From Cudoniella acicularis (lineage: Eukaryota > Ascomycota > Leotiomycetes > Helotiales > Helotiaceae), in the NCBI GenBank assembly GCA_013054445.1, contig JAAMPI010000103.1, forward strand, positions 1 to 64,000: DNA of 64,000 nt, in the 5' to 3' direction. This document shows, in pieces, positions 35,901 through 48,469 of this stretch. The translations under genes were made by a program, and so were the position numbers. The stretch's first letter is position 1; every line of letters begins with the position of its first letter. The notes under the pieces were generated by a model. That model made no database searches. It was not told the origin of the DNA and saw nothing but the letters and a program-made list of their open reading frames with translations.

Positions 35901-36749
35901 TGGTGGTATTGGATAATCCGGATGGGTCTTATCTGATTGCCTATTTCCTGCTCCAACAGGGTCCCATGTGGGTGACTGCGGTGGAGAAGTTGCTGGGCTT
36001 GGAGTATCCTCATGCTTTAGCCTTCTTAGAAGATAGGAAGTGATGCATTGGTCAATAAGGCGTTTCGTCCGTTCAACTGATATCATTGGAGCTATGTATA
36101 TGTTAGCTACAGCGAATTCGACAGGCTCATGTTGATGAGTACTTCTCTGAGCGTGACTAGACCCGAAGTGCGAGCTAGGTTTCACAACAGCAGGAGCTCG
36201 GTGTCCATCGCCACGCCTTGCCTCCAGAGCAATAGGCTTGAGATCATTGATTGTCAAACAAACCGTGCACCTAAATACCTTCAAGTCTTTCGGCCATCGT
36301 ACCATAGAGTCGCACGTCATGCACTTCCCCGTAGTTAAGTCCTTCTCAAGAACTTTAGTCGGCTTCGAAGCTGAACCTGCTTTTTGCAGTCTTTGTGGTG
36401 GTGAAGCGGAATCATCATCTGTTGATTCAAACTCCATCCCAGCAGCTCCATCTTCATGGCGTTTCTTCTTTCCCAGGAATAAAGAAGGAAAAGGGTGGCT
36501 CATTGAACGCCCATGGCTGGGGGACCGAGTAGGTTTGGAAGAGCTTGAGGCTCCATCCGAGATCCCGTTTGCGCCATGTGGACCAGACAATGTTGGAATA
36601 CCATATGCGCTTTCGAGTATGTCGGATTCTGTGATCCGCGAGGAGGATGTATGCGTTCGTGCTGGGGAGGCCGAGTTGATGTTCGTTGAAGTTGACCCTG
36701 GCTCATTCCGAGTGCTAGGTGAAAGCAGTCGACTGGACCACGGCGCCAT
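32910..36749 (-). CDS. HUL4: HECT-type E3 ubiquitin ligase, Hul4-like
   Basis: Exons 36749-35733, 35652-33882 and 33832-32910 give 1236 aa. The first in-frame ATG gives MAPWSSRLLSPSTR. A CxxC...CxxC zinc-binding pair lies at about 143-164 (KCMTCDSMVRWP, FRCTVC). The region before the HECT domain is Ser-rich and helical. The HECT domain fills the last ~370 residues; the thioester Cys is about residue 1204 in VARTCFNILSLW, and the protein ends FGLK. The HECT C-lobe, LRIEFRGEEGIDAGGLRKEW and MFTYDEESRFCYFNP are all intact. The join of exons 1 and 2 first looks like a frameshift, but an 80-nt GTGAGT...AAAAG intron solves it. Hul4 acts in nuclear protein and RNA surveillance in yeast. Confidence 0.9.
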
Positions 36750-37401
36750 TGCACCGCTCTCGATCTGCAGCCGCTGGATGCAGATGGCGCACAAGTTTTG
36801 AATGGATCATTGAATCTGCGAAACACGCATGAAATCGTGGGAGGATTTGGGAGCGGGTTGCGTTCTCAGGCCTTTCGTGGGTGCTTGCTTCCTTCGCGAT
36901 GAGCGCGTCGTTAGCCTCGAGTCAAAAACTGACATTTTATCAGGAGCGAAGCTGTTCTGCGCTTACCTTCACCCATGATCAAAATTTCGCAACATCCTCG
37001 AAATGTATCTGCAAGAAAGGCAGCGGGTTCAAAAAAAGGGCAATTCGGCGCATAATGGCTAGATTCTCCAGTTTCATCGATCGGCTAGTAGAAGCTTGCC
37101 AAGGACTTCTAGGTACCTAGGTACCTTTCAAATACGAGCTGGTCCCCAACCTTTGACAAGCAAAGATACTTTTTTTTTTTTACGAAGAAGGTAAAACTGT
37201 GAACAGAAATAGACACACTCAAGTTGGACATCGTTATCACTAGCAAAGAACCGTGGCGCCTGTAAATGTTTTCATTTCATTGGCGCATAGGAGCAGCAAC
37301 GATTACCCCACGCCTTTGGAAGGCCGTTAGCTAGAGCCATAAAACTATCCACTTCCACAAAACGCAGCAGAAAACCCCACAGAGAACTCCGACTAACACA
37401 T
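36750..37401. other. Intergenic: HUL4 promoter and RPL15 3' flank
   Basis: Both neighbours read leftward. The tandem palindromes CCTAGGTACCTAGGTACC lie at about 37108-37125, and a T-run lies near 37170. No gene is supported. Confidence 0.4.
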
Positions 37402-38246
37402 CTATCTGTATCTTTGGAGGTTGAGGGTGTTGTGTCGCTTCCACGTCTTTCTCCGGCCAGCAGTTGTCTTGTTGTATCCATGGCCCTTGCCCAAACCACG
37501 AGACTTCTTGCCAGTAGCTGTCAAACCCCGAGATTCGCGATGCTTGTGGACTGGGTTGACGATCCAGTTGATTCGAGGATCGCGACGGATAGCCTTGTGT
37601 TGAGGGTCGACCAGGATGATTTCGAAGTACTTGTAGGTGGAGTCCTGGTTGATCCAGTAGGAGTTCAAGACACGTAAATTGGCGCAACGACGTCCAACAC
37701 GTTCCTCCGCGGTGGATTTGAGAGAACGTTGGTATTTGAGTTGGTTCACACCCTGGTTGGTGGGCTTGCCTAGACGAACAATTGTGTTAGCAAACGTGCC
37801 AGTGCATTGCAAATATACAATCTTGAGGAATTTCCGTACCGTATGTAGCACCCTTTGGAACTGGACGCTTGCGACCTCCGCGGCGGACACGAACACGATA
37901 GATGACATAGCCTTGCTTGGCCTTGTATCCCAGACGACGGGCCTTATCCGGACGAGAGGGTCGAGAGGCACGGTGGATGACGTTCAATTGTCGAAGCTAT
38001 ATTTTGCACTCTCAGCTAATGTTCAACGAGTGTATAGCAGAGGCATCAAAAAGATGCCCACGTCCACATCCATGTCCACAATATTCCAATTCGTCTGCAG
38101 ACCAGTTCGAAGTATTGTTTCGGCATCGCAGTCGTACGGCAGGTCAAAATTTATCTTACCTCCCAGCATCGAACACGGAGAAGGAAGCGTAGGACATCGG
38201 ATTGCTTCTTCTTCTGGAGTTCCTCCACGTATTTGAGTGCACCCAT
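37402..38246 (-). CDS. RPL15: 60S ribosomal protein L15 (eL15)
   Basis: Exons 38246-38160, 37996-37840 and 37769-37402 give 203 aa, the family length. The conserved start [20 protein letters not shown] leads into the [20 protein letters not shown] and [19 protein letters not shown] motifs, and the end is [15 protein letters not shown]. It is a core 60S protein contacting 25S rRNA and lies at the base of the L1-stalk side. Introns have good donors (GTAAGA, GTACGG). The second intron interrupts the Gly of YGKPTNQG. An unrelated 189-codon overlapping frame is only a read-through of this gene's own exons. Confidence 0.97.
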
Positions 38247-38940
38247 CTATGAATTGTTAGCAAGGCAATGAGAAATTTGCAGACGGGCTCTGCGACAGAT
38301 TTACCTTGACTGGCGGGGGGGTTGTCGATTTGTTTGTCGTTGGTTGATTTTCGAAAATGAGGAGTTTTGAAATGTGGGATAATTCTTGATTAGCGCGAAA
38401 AACAAGCGAGGACAGCCTCGCCAATCACGTGTTATTTGCTTATGTAAGAATATAGGGGTATCCGACATCGACCGAGGCTGGAAAACCACAAACTCCTTCA
38501 TCCATCTCACGCAACAATAAAATCGATTTATGATAGCTTAGTGATGTTTTGGTTGGTTACTTTCATGTTCTCTAGAAAAAAATTTTTACATTTTAGGCTT
38601 GCAGCACCAATATCCGTCTTCCACAAGAGACCAAGTTCCCGGCTTCTTCTTGCAGCTATGAATTACTAATATACGCCCATCGAGTCTCAGATACCTCAAA
38701 TGAACTATTAGCGTGGGAATTTGTTTTCTTAAGTCTTGGCATGCCGAGACTTTCTAAACTCTTCTCTGGGAAATGACTATATTCTTCAGCCATGGCCCCT
38801 CTGAAGCGAGCCGCGATCGAGAGATTAAATCATCCATAAGTGTAGCAAACTTTCCTTCCTTCTAGCTCCCATGTTGTAGCATTCGCCGAAAATACGCTTC
38901 GTTATCTTAAATCCACTCCTCAAAGTATAGCAACAACCAC
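38247..38940. other. Intergenic: RPL15 promoter
   Basis: The 694 bases lie between two leftward genes. The part next to RPL15 is pyrimidine-rich and would hold its promoter. I see no ORF or named site. Confidence 0.4.
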
Positions 38941-40008
38941 TCACGCAACCTCAAGAGCAAAAGTCTTCACGACCTTTAACTCGGCCTTCTCCTGCTTTCT
39001 AGCAAGCCTGCCCCAGCCAACAAAAGGCAATCCAGCATCAGCACCATAAATGGCATCTGTAGATGTGGCGATTTCAGGGTCGATGGGAGCCGTGTGAGAA
39101 TTTGCCAAGAGACTTTCATATTTCTGTAAACCAACAGATCGTCCAATGTTAAGTAAGTTGGCTGCAGTCTCATCTTCCTGTCCCCAGTCATTGTCCGTAA
39201 TTCTCAGGTTCTCAACGTCTAAAGCCATTTGATTCATTTGATCGAATTTTGCTACAACCCCTTGCGCTTCTCCCACAAGATCCAGGCCTTTCCTATGCAG
39301 GATTGAGAAAAGTAGCGATGTGCCAGACGATTGCATGGATTGTTGAGGCTCCTCCTCCACCGTTTGTGCTGTGGGACGTGAAGCAACGAAAGCTTCTCGA
39401 AACATGTCATTGAAATCCGCCTCGTGTTTGAATCTAGTTGATTTAGTCTTGCGGCTCAATAGAGTTACACCTGAGACTACGTACGCTGCTAGAGTAGATT
39501 CTTTCAAATTCTTCATCAGTTCAGATTCCGCGTCCTTCACGCCCAAGGTGAACTTGTCTAAGTAAGCTATAGTTGCCCTCGAAGCAGCCTTCTTCTTTTG
39601 GGCTTCGAATTGTACAAGTGCAAGGAAATTTCTGCAATCAAGTTAGAGATTGAAAAAAGAAATGTGGCGGTGTTGTGCATATAACATACTGCGATTCGGT
39701 GCGGCCTTCATCTTCATCGTACTCGTCTGCTCTGACGCAAATTGGCTCCGACTGTCGACTTTTGCTTTTCTTGACATGTCTGGGCACAGCGGGTTGCTCA
39801 TTCACAAGTAATTGATCGCTGAATTCTTCTTCTGAATCGTACTCTTCTCGTCGGTTTGGTGGGGAGACCTTTCGCATCTTGCTTCTTCCAGTCGGTAGAG
39901 CGCCTGTTTATCATCAGCGATTGGGCAGTACAAAGGAATAAGAAGCCCCAAGATTCCATGTGTCTGTTACTCACTCTCGGATTTGCGCTTGATATTTGGC
40001 TTCGCCAT
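38941..40008 (-). CDS. Unrecognised nuclear-type charged protein
   Basis: Exons 40008-39975, 39903-39690 and 39631-38941 give 312 aa with consistent phases and good donors (GTGAGT, GTATGT). I do not recognise the family. The N-terminal ~90 residues are charged and low-complexity with basic clusters (MAKPNIKRKSE, RHVKKSKSRQ) and an acidic DEYDEDEG stretch, as in nuclear proteins. From about residue 85 a helical segment begins (NFLALVQFEAQKKKAASRAT), with further heptad-like stretches (LLFSILHRKGLDLVGEAQG; FDQMNQMALDVENLRI). The C-terminal ~50 residues (GADAGLPFVGWGRLARKQEK) look globular and conserved. A chromatin or kinetochore subunit is possible, but that is only a guess. Confidence 0.75.
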
Positions 40009-41280
40009 TTTTGGCACAGTTTGAATATCGTCCAGCGACCGTGGTTAAATAGACAAGTCGCAGAGTTCTTGCTTCCAGTATCAATATGGAATCAGGATCA
40101 GGTCGAAGTAGATTGCCACTTCTTTGTCAGAGATTTGCAACAACCGGCGGCGCATAGAATTGCTGATGTTGTTCGAAAGTTTTGTGGCTGTTTGGATGTG
40201 TTTAGTTTGCGTCAGGTCGAGAGAAGCAGCAAAAGCGGAAGGAGTGCGGCTAGAGACGCGTCTCCCACAACTGGTTGTTGCCAGACCAGCCGAGTCGCCC
40301 ACTACGGAAAGTAAGAGAGAAACGGCCGGTAGGAATTTCCAATAAAGAATTTCAGTTTATGTTCCTGCAAATATTCTTTTTTCGAAGCTCCCTCATATCG
40401 GCACACTGTTTTGTTCTTTGAAGTGACATGGATGATTTGCGGCACTGAATATTGACTCTGCGGAAGTATCTGCAAGGTAACGAACTGTCATATTTTGGAA
40501 AGGGGGAAGAATCAAAACGGTGACAAGCATTATTCGTATTTCCATTTCATCTTGTTACTACTAAGTAAATCCCATTTTACAGTGCTGCAAAGAGAATCAT
40601 TTTTGAGAAAAGTCCCTGAATAGGTTTACCCAATGTCTTTTGAGACGCCTTTCCCAGATGTGACCGAACCACCTGCCGAATATGTTGCAAATCTATCTAT
40701 TGCGTCGCTCTCAGATGTCCATTTTCATGAGATTCGTGAATGAAGGTAAAACGCCATGATCTTGATGCGCTAGAAATCCTCCTATTAAGAACAAGAGAAA
40801 AGAAAAAAAGGATGATCAGAGAAGCCGATCGTGCCACTCATTGTCCAGTCTATTTGTTCCTGTGAGAGTCGAATGGACCCATGTCGCTACTTATCTTACA
40901 TAAATAGCGTAAGCTCTTTGTCTATCTTTGCCGGGATGCGGATCCATGACCCAGAGAATGTAAAATGAATCCATAGCACCACCCGAAAGAGTCCAGGAGA
41001 TGGAGGATGGACTTGAGCACGGTCTGGATGTATGGGATGGTAATGAGGCTGGCATATGTAGGCTCCTCTTTAAATATCAAAATACAGGGGCCGGGGGATG
41101 ACTTCGTGATTGGTGTAGCAAGCGCAATTGTGACGAGTAACACCATGAGACCGAGAGGATGTGCGCTGTGTGTAGTTGGGAAACGGGCAGCCAAGTATCA
41201 CTTCTGTTTTCCGAAGGGTTCGAAAATGTGCGCTGCAATGAGAAATTATTGTCTTAAAAGAACGATATTATGCCGCACGG
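40009..41280. other. Intergenic: 1.3 kb without a supported gene
   Basis: The interval lies between PSP1 (3' end) and the unrecognised gene's start, both leftward. The several ORFs of 70-150 codons overlap on both strands without domain character. No repeat stands out. Confidence 0.4.
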
Positions 41281-44121
41281 CTAACGAGAATTCATAGACA
41301 GGCCTTGAAAATTGTTGATCCAAGCCTCGCTAGGAGTCGATATGCCATTAGATTGCCGGCCATAATCACCAGTATCATGAGCCGGTGTAGATCCATGAGG
41401 AGATGGAAATCTCGCTGGAAGACCTTGATAGTCTGTTGGCGCAGGAAAACCGCCGAACGCGTCCAGTGGAACATAGCCACTGGGAGACACAGCGACGTTT
41501 CGGGGAGCGGCACTGAACGGAGAATATCCATAAGCGTATCCCGCGGGTTGGAAAGTAGCGGGCGGGATTGCACCTCGTTCAAGAGCGGCGTTGAATGGTT
41601 GTGCAAATGCGCCTTGATAGTTTCGATTCGCCTGGGGGTTGACAAATGCTGGTTGCTCTGTCTGAGGTGCACGGCGTTCACTCTGGGTGCTCCGACTGAC
41701 CCCGACCGCTCCTGGGCCAATACCGCTAGGTGCTTGAAGTCCCAGGGATGGGCTCGCGAAGGAGGCAGGATTGATTGCCGACATCCAAATCCTCGTTTTG
41801 TATACCTTAAAGAGGTCTGTGACTAACGAGTTGAAGTTTATGTATGCATCAGCGAAGTAGTAGAACGTAAGTTTTTTCCAATCCCTGGATATATTAGTGA
41901 GCAAGACTTCTAAGACCATGTAGTGACTGGGGGCTTCTTACATTTGGAATTCGGCGTCAAGAATCTCCATATGGAGGCCATGCTCCTTCACTTTCTGCAT
42001 GCATACTCGTTTTGCCTTGGCTTCGTTGCCCTCTTTATCACGAAGTGCTTGGATCTCATGATTTTGGGCAAGACGCTTGATGATCTTGGGTTTGATCTCG
42101 CCGGGATTGGGCTCTTGCATTCCGTGTTGGCTCGGGGGGCCCATGCCACCAACAGCACTTCCTTGAAGACCATTCGAGGCTGCCATTAAGCCAGCACCGG
42201 TGCCATCTGAATTTCCAGCCGCACCCTGAGAATACATCATAAGCCACTTATAATGCTCCTCCGCGTAGTGTTCCTTGAGCTCCTTAGCGGTGGCCCAATC
42301 CACGTTGTCACGGGCAACTGTTCCCAGGTCCGTTCCACGATCTGCCTCGACAATGACAAGATCTCCTGGCTTGACTGACAATCCAGTGCCTTCTTGAACG
42401 TAAAACACGTCGGCTCTGGAGCATTTGAAGAGCACAATGTAGAGAAGTTGGTTATGACGGGGTTGTGGGACACCATACATGCTTCGATGAGGTGATGGCG
42501 CTCGGGCAGCAGAATATTGGGCAGGAACAGCATAAGGGTAGGCCGATTGTTGTTGGTAGTTTGTTGATGGATAGGTGTCAACATTTCGAGGTACTGTGGT
42601 AATACCACCAAAGTAGGAAGCTGCTGTTGGTTGATGATGTGAATATAGTGCTTTCAAAGGGGCTTCCTCAATAATTTGACCCAGCTTTTGGCCCTGAAAA
42701 GACGCACGACGAGTTTTATCAAAGGTTTGCTCACCATGATCGTTCAGGGAGTAGCCAGCTCCCTCTTGATATCTGTTTGGGAAGTCCTTAGGGGACATGC
42801 CCTCCTGCAAACTGCTTTCGTGTGCAGACAACGGCTCGCCAGCGGAACTGACAGAGCCGTGCCTGGTGGGAACGTCTGCGAATGAATGTCGTCTGCTCTG
42901 TGGGATATCTGCCAAGCCACCAAATCCCAACGAACTTTGCCAGTATGCCTTCTTCACATTTTCCAATTTGCGATTTTCCAAAGATACATAGGCAGGAATC
43001 CTTGGTTGACCGGCGGCTCCGTATTCACTCATTCTGCGTCCGGATAGGCCTTTCGAGGTGATTTCCTGAAGTTCATTGATCTCGTCAAGCTCATCGATGG
43101 CATAATCTGACTCTTCTGGTAAAGTTTCCTGAAGGCCATAACTGCCTCCAAGGCCAAATGCATTACTTGTGGAAGAGCGGGGTCGAATACGTGCATTATG
43201 GAATTGCTGTTGGCGGAGAAGAGCATTCTCCCTTGCCAACATCTCGATTGTCTTCGCTTCGCTGGACTGTAATGTGACACCATGATTGGATCCGTTTGTG
43301 CTTTCGTCGTCATCGTCATCGACTTCCTTCAGTTTGCTAAGCCCACCATCGCTTGACATCTCACTTAGCATGCTTGGCCTAGACGGCCGGTGCTGTAAAC
43401 CCGAGTGCTGTAAGGGTCGTCCTCGACCGGAGAAGACGGGAGCAACTGTGGAGGATGCACTCGAGGCCGGCATTTCTGGGTCGAGTTGTCCCACTGAATA
43501 CGACTGAGATCGGTAGGTCTTTGGTGTAGGATGTAATGGAATTGCAAAGGGTATCGTTGGGTTCGACTGCAAGTCTCGGGAATTGGTTATCATGTCGTTG
43601 CCAAAGTATCCGTTGCCATTGGAGCCAGGAGGATGAATAGAGGTCGGAGACGGTAACACTTCAGTTAGTCTAGATGGAGGCTCTTTGCGTGATTCACTGT
43701 TCCAAATACCGCTGCCCCACGGAAACGACGTGGAGCCAGTGTGACCCCTGCCAACTCCAGTACTACCCTGAACGTGTGCACCCCATGTGCTAGGTTCTGC
43801 GGAGGGTGTGGTTGGATGTGATGTTGTTGGCGACATTGAGCTACTTGCAAACGAGCCCTTTCGTGGCTGAGAGCCAGAGGGTGTTGTGTCGTTCAACCAG
43901 GAGGCTCTTCGCGTAGGCTTTTGTGGGGGGATTACTGGTTGGTTTTGATCTTGTCGATCGCCTTCATCATCAGAGCTTGCCAGTGCTTCAGAATCTGGAG
44001 TTGATCGCCTGCCATTAAACTTGTCGAGTAATATTGACGGATTACTCGATGTCATAGATGAGGCTGCGGATTGGGCGGTTTTGTTGGCACCAGAGCCAAG
44101 TTTAGATCCAGTAGAACTCAT
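41281..44121 (-). CDS. PSP1: PSP1-domain protein
   Basis: Exons 44121-41942 and 41884-41281 give 927 aa. The first ~550 residues are Ser/Thr/Pro/Gln-rich and probably disordered, with basic-Ser sites such as RRASW, RRHSF and RRASF that suit AGC-type kinases. The PSP1 C-terminal domain lies at about 560-760: VLFKCSRADVFYVQEGTGL, KPGDLVIVEADRGTDLG, then MEILDAEFQMDWKKLTFYYF and KVYKTRIWMSAINP. The intron cuts the Met of EFQM. A further Pro/Gln-rich tail follows. Yeast Psp1 suppresses polymerase mutations when overexpressed and occurs in cytoplasmic granules. The bacterial homologue YaaT regulates RNase Y, so an RNA-granule role is plausible but inferred. Confidence 0.92.
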
Positions 44122-47100
44122 TGTGGGCTCGGATTTTATTAATTATTGAGAGATTCAGAAGTCGTGGTTCGAGTTGAGGGTGAAGATATGTGTAGGGTAA
44201 GGACTTTGATAGAACTTGAAAAGATGTTAGCATAATCCTTCCTACAATGGACTATTGATTAAAGTTGGGGAGCAAGGAATGAATCACGGAGACTCGTTCA
44301 ATGCGTTGAAGATGGTCGGATGACGAAAGGAATGTAACTTCAAATGTCCTGTCGAACATTTGACGACATCACTGAACACACTTGATGGATTATATTTGAG
44401 AAGGAAGTCCCAAGTATCAGATGTAGTATAATACCCAGCATGGCTTTGGATCGTGAGACCATACAGGCTCTAAAGGACAAACAATAGGAATGCTGAGACA
44501 AAAGCATGTCTTCACTTCGTTGCGTGCGCCATAGAAAGTGAAAACGACATACCTGGAATGACTATTTTAGAGCCCGAGACCGGAGGTCTTCACAATGTGG
44601 TGGTGTGATGGTGTTGAAAGACCAGACACGGCCGAAGCGCTTGGAATCACTCAGGAGTCAGTAGAGATTTTAGACTTGAGTATAGCCCAAAGTCTCGCAG
44701 CAAGTAGCTTTGAGACTACTAAGTAGTTAGATCACAAAATTGAAAAGCGAGTAATGGGAATGGGAGGTACCTTCGGAACACGAAGCGGTAAAAGGTGAAT
44801 AAGTTGAAGGCCAGAGGGGTTGTTAAAAGTGCAAGGGATGTGGCTGGATAATGAGATATCCGTCAAAGCCAGGAAGATCCAAACCCGGCGGTGGATCGAC
44901 CAAAAGGAAGATTGTGATTATTCGATCGCGGCAAATTCTAGTGATCAAACGTGAAGTCAGTGAGTGAACGTTCAATTGATCCAGGAGCTAGTGCCTGTGC
45001 CTAACGTCTCCAGAGAGGTGACAAGTTTGGCGGAAATTTCAAGTCCCATTATACCTATATATCGAGAGGAATTGAATTGCGTCCTTTGTCGATGGCTATC
45101 CTGCTCAAAGATGCGAAACTGGTTGTGAATTGCGATCAAATGGTGCTGCTAGATTACACTGGTGACTTGAAACTGGTGTTCAGGATAAATGACGAGCCTG
45201 CAATGACAGAGGTCCTTGGAAGATCTTGTTCTCGGAGTATAAAAAAGGCTTTGAGCAATGACCAGGGCTGAGGATCCGAAAATGGATTGCTCACGCGAAC
45301 AAGTAATAACTGCAGCACTCACCCTCAAGGGAATATTATGGCGAAATTGGTATTTCCGAATGAAAGTATGATCTTGTGTCTAAATCCGCCATCATGATTA
45401 GCATTTGTGGCCGAAAGGTGAGAATTTCCTCGCTGCAGAGTCCCAAGCTTGGAAGTGGGAGTTTTCACCTAACCTGTATTAAAAGGAATCGTCGTAGGAG
45501 CTCGTAAAACCTTCTAAGTTGTATTTCCGTTTCGCGCGTGCTCAGTTTATGTCGCAAGTCCCAATACCATCTAATTTGTATGTCGTGTCCGTGTTTGGAG
45601 AGAAGGAAAGTCGTGGAGCCCTCAGCGCGTGCGGCGGTTGAAAGAAGGCTTTGGGTCGCCCGGACTATTCGAGGCCCATTGTCAAGCGCGAAGGAGAGGA
45701 GACGGCTTTGCTCTCGAGAGCAGCCTTCGAGGTCGAGAGGTCGAGGAATGGTACAAGCAGTGAAATGAGAGAGGTGAATTCAAGTCGGAGTCAGGTTCGA
45801 GGTCGAGGTCGAAGCTTGGCTGATGCTGGAGGGATCTGGAGCTGGAACGTGGTGGAGGGTTGGTTGGGGTCTGCGATTGACTCGGGGCGCATCACCATGC
45901 GGGGGAACAAGCCGGTGCGAGTCTCGGTTCGGGTAGAAACCGTTGAAAGCAGCACTGGTCAGGCAAACAAACAACGCGGGCGGGGCAGTGAGAATATCGG
46001 TATTGGTCTCGCGAATCGACTCGCCCTCGAGGAGATTTCGGCGCTGGTTGTCTGGTGCGAAAGGATACGTGGAGGAGATGAAGAGGAGAAGATGCGATGG
46101 GATGGGATGGGATGGACACAGGACACAAGATGGGTCTTCGATTTTCGGGCGGCGAGTGGAGACGCTGGAGGAGGTTCACGCTAGCGCCTTCAAAAAGCTT
46201 TCAGTGAGTTGCCTCGCCTCTTGTTGCAGGGCCAAAACTACCTAGTTAATGAGAACCAGGGAGGCAATTGAGGGGACGGCACGACAGGGTACTAGGGTAA
46301 GAGATGCAGGCTTGCCCTCTTTAAGCCTTGCACCGCATTCTGTGCATGAAAATGTTCGAGGAGGATGCACGCTGGCAGCAGTGGCAGCGCAGATGCTATA
46401 CACGGGCGCGCAGTGGGATTAATTCATAGACACAGCAGGAAAGCAGACAGCGGACAGCAGATTCAAGACGGCGCGCGGTTGCGAAGTTCTGTACTGGGTC
46501 CAGCAGGTAGTGGGCTTAGGGCCGCTGTGGACTGTATTGCTGTATTGTACCGTATTTGCAGTGCACTATACGGTACAGCATCGAAAAACGGGAAATAAAG
46601 TGCTGCTGCATCCGGACTCCAGAGGCTCCCTAACCGCTGCCTTCCAATGAAATGGGCGCGGAGGTCTAGGCTGGCATCAAGGCATCGAGGCATCGAGCTC
46701 CACGCGAGAGAATGCCGTTGTTGATCAGGCCATCAGTCACACGCCCCTGGACATGAGGTTACTTTTATTCCCCCATGAAAGCGGAGGGCGGCTCTTTCTT
46801 ACGGCGAGATGTCGATGAGCACGTCGTCGATCTCAAAAGCCTCTCTAATAAGATGTTCTGTTCCATGTGGGAAAGGGCTCCTTACCCCGAGAAGGCTGAA
46901 ACCCCCATCCCCGGAAATGTGGCGTTTTCGTGCTCCTGAATCGAGCAACGCATTCAGGAGACTAGAATATCTGTGTTCAACATGAAGTACAGTATAGTGT
47001 ATCTGTGAGCTCGGCACCAGAATACTGCAATCTCAACGAGTCTCCGCTTTGTTGCCTTTTGCCCCTCCTTACACGCCACCGTCACAGTTGTCAAGATGCA

Positions 47101-48469
47101 GTCAGTGGGTTTTGTTTGGCTGGCATAAAGCGGCAAACTGGTGGGCTAACCAAAGATCTGTGCATCTTGAGTAACACGACAATGAAAATTTCCACTGTTT
47201 CCAAGGTATGAAGTACAGTAGGTAGGCAGACAATAGGGGGGAACACACGAGAACTACCACTGTAGATTACTTCTGAACTGTGGATTCCTCTTCGACCCCT
47301 CCCACACCTCACAAAAACCAAAAAGATAGCACATCAAGTAGTCATAAAACTGCGACACTTTTTTGAACGGTATTGGAACTCACGATCTGGCAATCAAACT
47401 TATCCGTTCCCCTAATTCACGAATGAAAACACTCTAAAATAGGTAATTCTACAAATATTAAGCTTAAAATATTTCTGCTCTAGCTCCTAAACAACGTAGT
47501 TCTTTTCGAAACCCCTCTTGCAGGTGTGGCATGCCAAAAAGGGTGGCGAAATGTAAAGCCATTGACTGGAACACCTTTTGAACATCCAAAGATCCGCGAT
47601 CGAAGGTTGGCCCCAAATTAAGAAAAAATAGATCTGATACTATACTGTAATTCTCCTGCAATAAATATCTCTTTATCTGTGGGAAAATTCACGACCTCAA
47701 ATCCGGGCCCCAAGCCCCTATTCCTCGATCAAGGATAAGGATTCCACCTATTACGCGCCGCTTTTAGAAAAAAAGGTGCGCAACCTTACCCCAGGTTTCG
47801 TCTATGTGGCCAACAGGATGAAATCTCAAGCTGCCCGCGGACCCGTCCAGTGCGGTAATGTTACCGTACTGGCAATTGGTTTGTGCAAACGCTCATATTC
47901 TTTGGAGCCAGACCTTGGAAAGCCTTTGAAAACTGCGGGGAAGCTTGCGCAGAACACCATGACAGGCTAACATCAATGCCGTGGATCGCGATCGTTCAAT
48001 AAACTCCAATGCCTCCTGTGCTTTGCAGTGGCCCTACCGTTCGCTCACAAATTGATACTCACTTTGATATTGCGCCCGGACAAGGATTCTGGGATAGATC
48101 ATCCTATGCTGCGGGCCCCTTGACTCCTGTAGGAAAATGCTTGAGGGTTTATGAAGCTCCGCATCTGATTTGCCACCAGGGTATTCCCCTTGTCCAGTCG
48201 ACTTCTTTGATGGCCAATGATAGCAGAAGAATTCGGATGGGTTTTTGACGGTTAAGGGAGGAGCGAGATTCCATCCTAAGGAGTGCCGCAGACGATATCA
48301 AGAGATGAGGGGCAACCAGGACCTGCAATGCACGAAACTTCATTTGGGTATTCTCAATGCTGTGGAACGGAATCGTAATCCACCAGATTACACTGTACTT
48401 TACAAGCACCTCAAATCGTGGCTCGCCATCTATTTCTCCCTACTCCAACACGCTGACAATTTTTGGACC
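44122..48469. other. Gene-poor 4.3-kb interval upstream of PSP1
   Basis: The largest gap in the window. The part next to PSP1 is likely a long promoter or leader. A 177-codon plus-strand ORF at 45651-46184 overlaps other long ORFs in a GC-richer patch, and its composition (Arg/Gly/Ser) shows no fold, so I do not call it. A perfect 9-bp inverted repeat lies at 46546-46577. Around 47400-47660 the sequence becomes AT-rich. Confidence 0.45.
46546..46577. repeat. Perfect inverted repeat TGTACCGTA / TACGGTACA
   Basis: Nine-base arms at 46546-46554 and 46569-46577 surround a 14-base spacer that itself contains TGCAGTGCA-like symmetry. It could be a dimeric-factor site or a small hairpin. No known element is recognised. 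Confidence 0.4.

Noticed and set aside
45651..46184. 177-codon ORF on the plus strand
   Set aside because: It overlaps other long ORFs in a GC-richer patch, is Arg/Gly/Ser-rich without any fold, and has no splice or family support.
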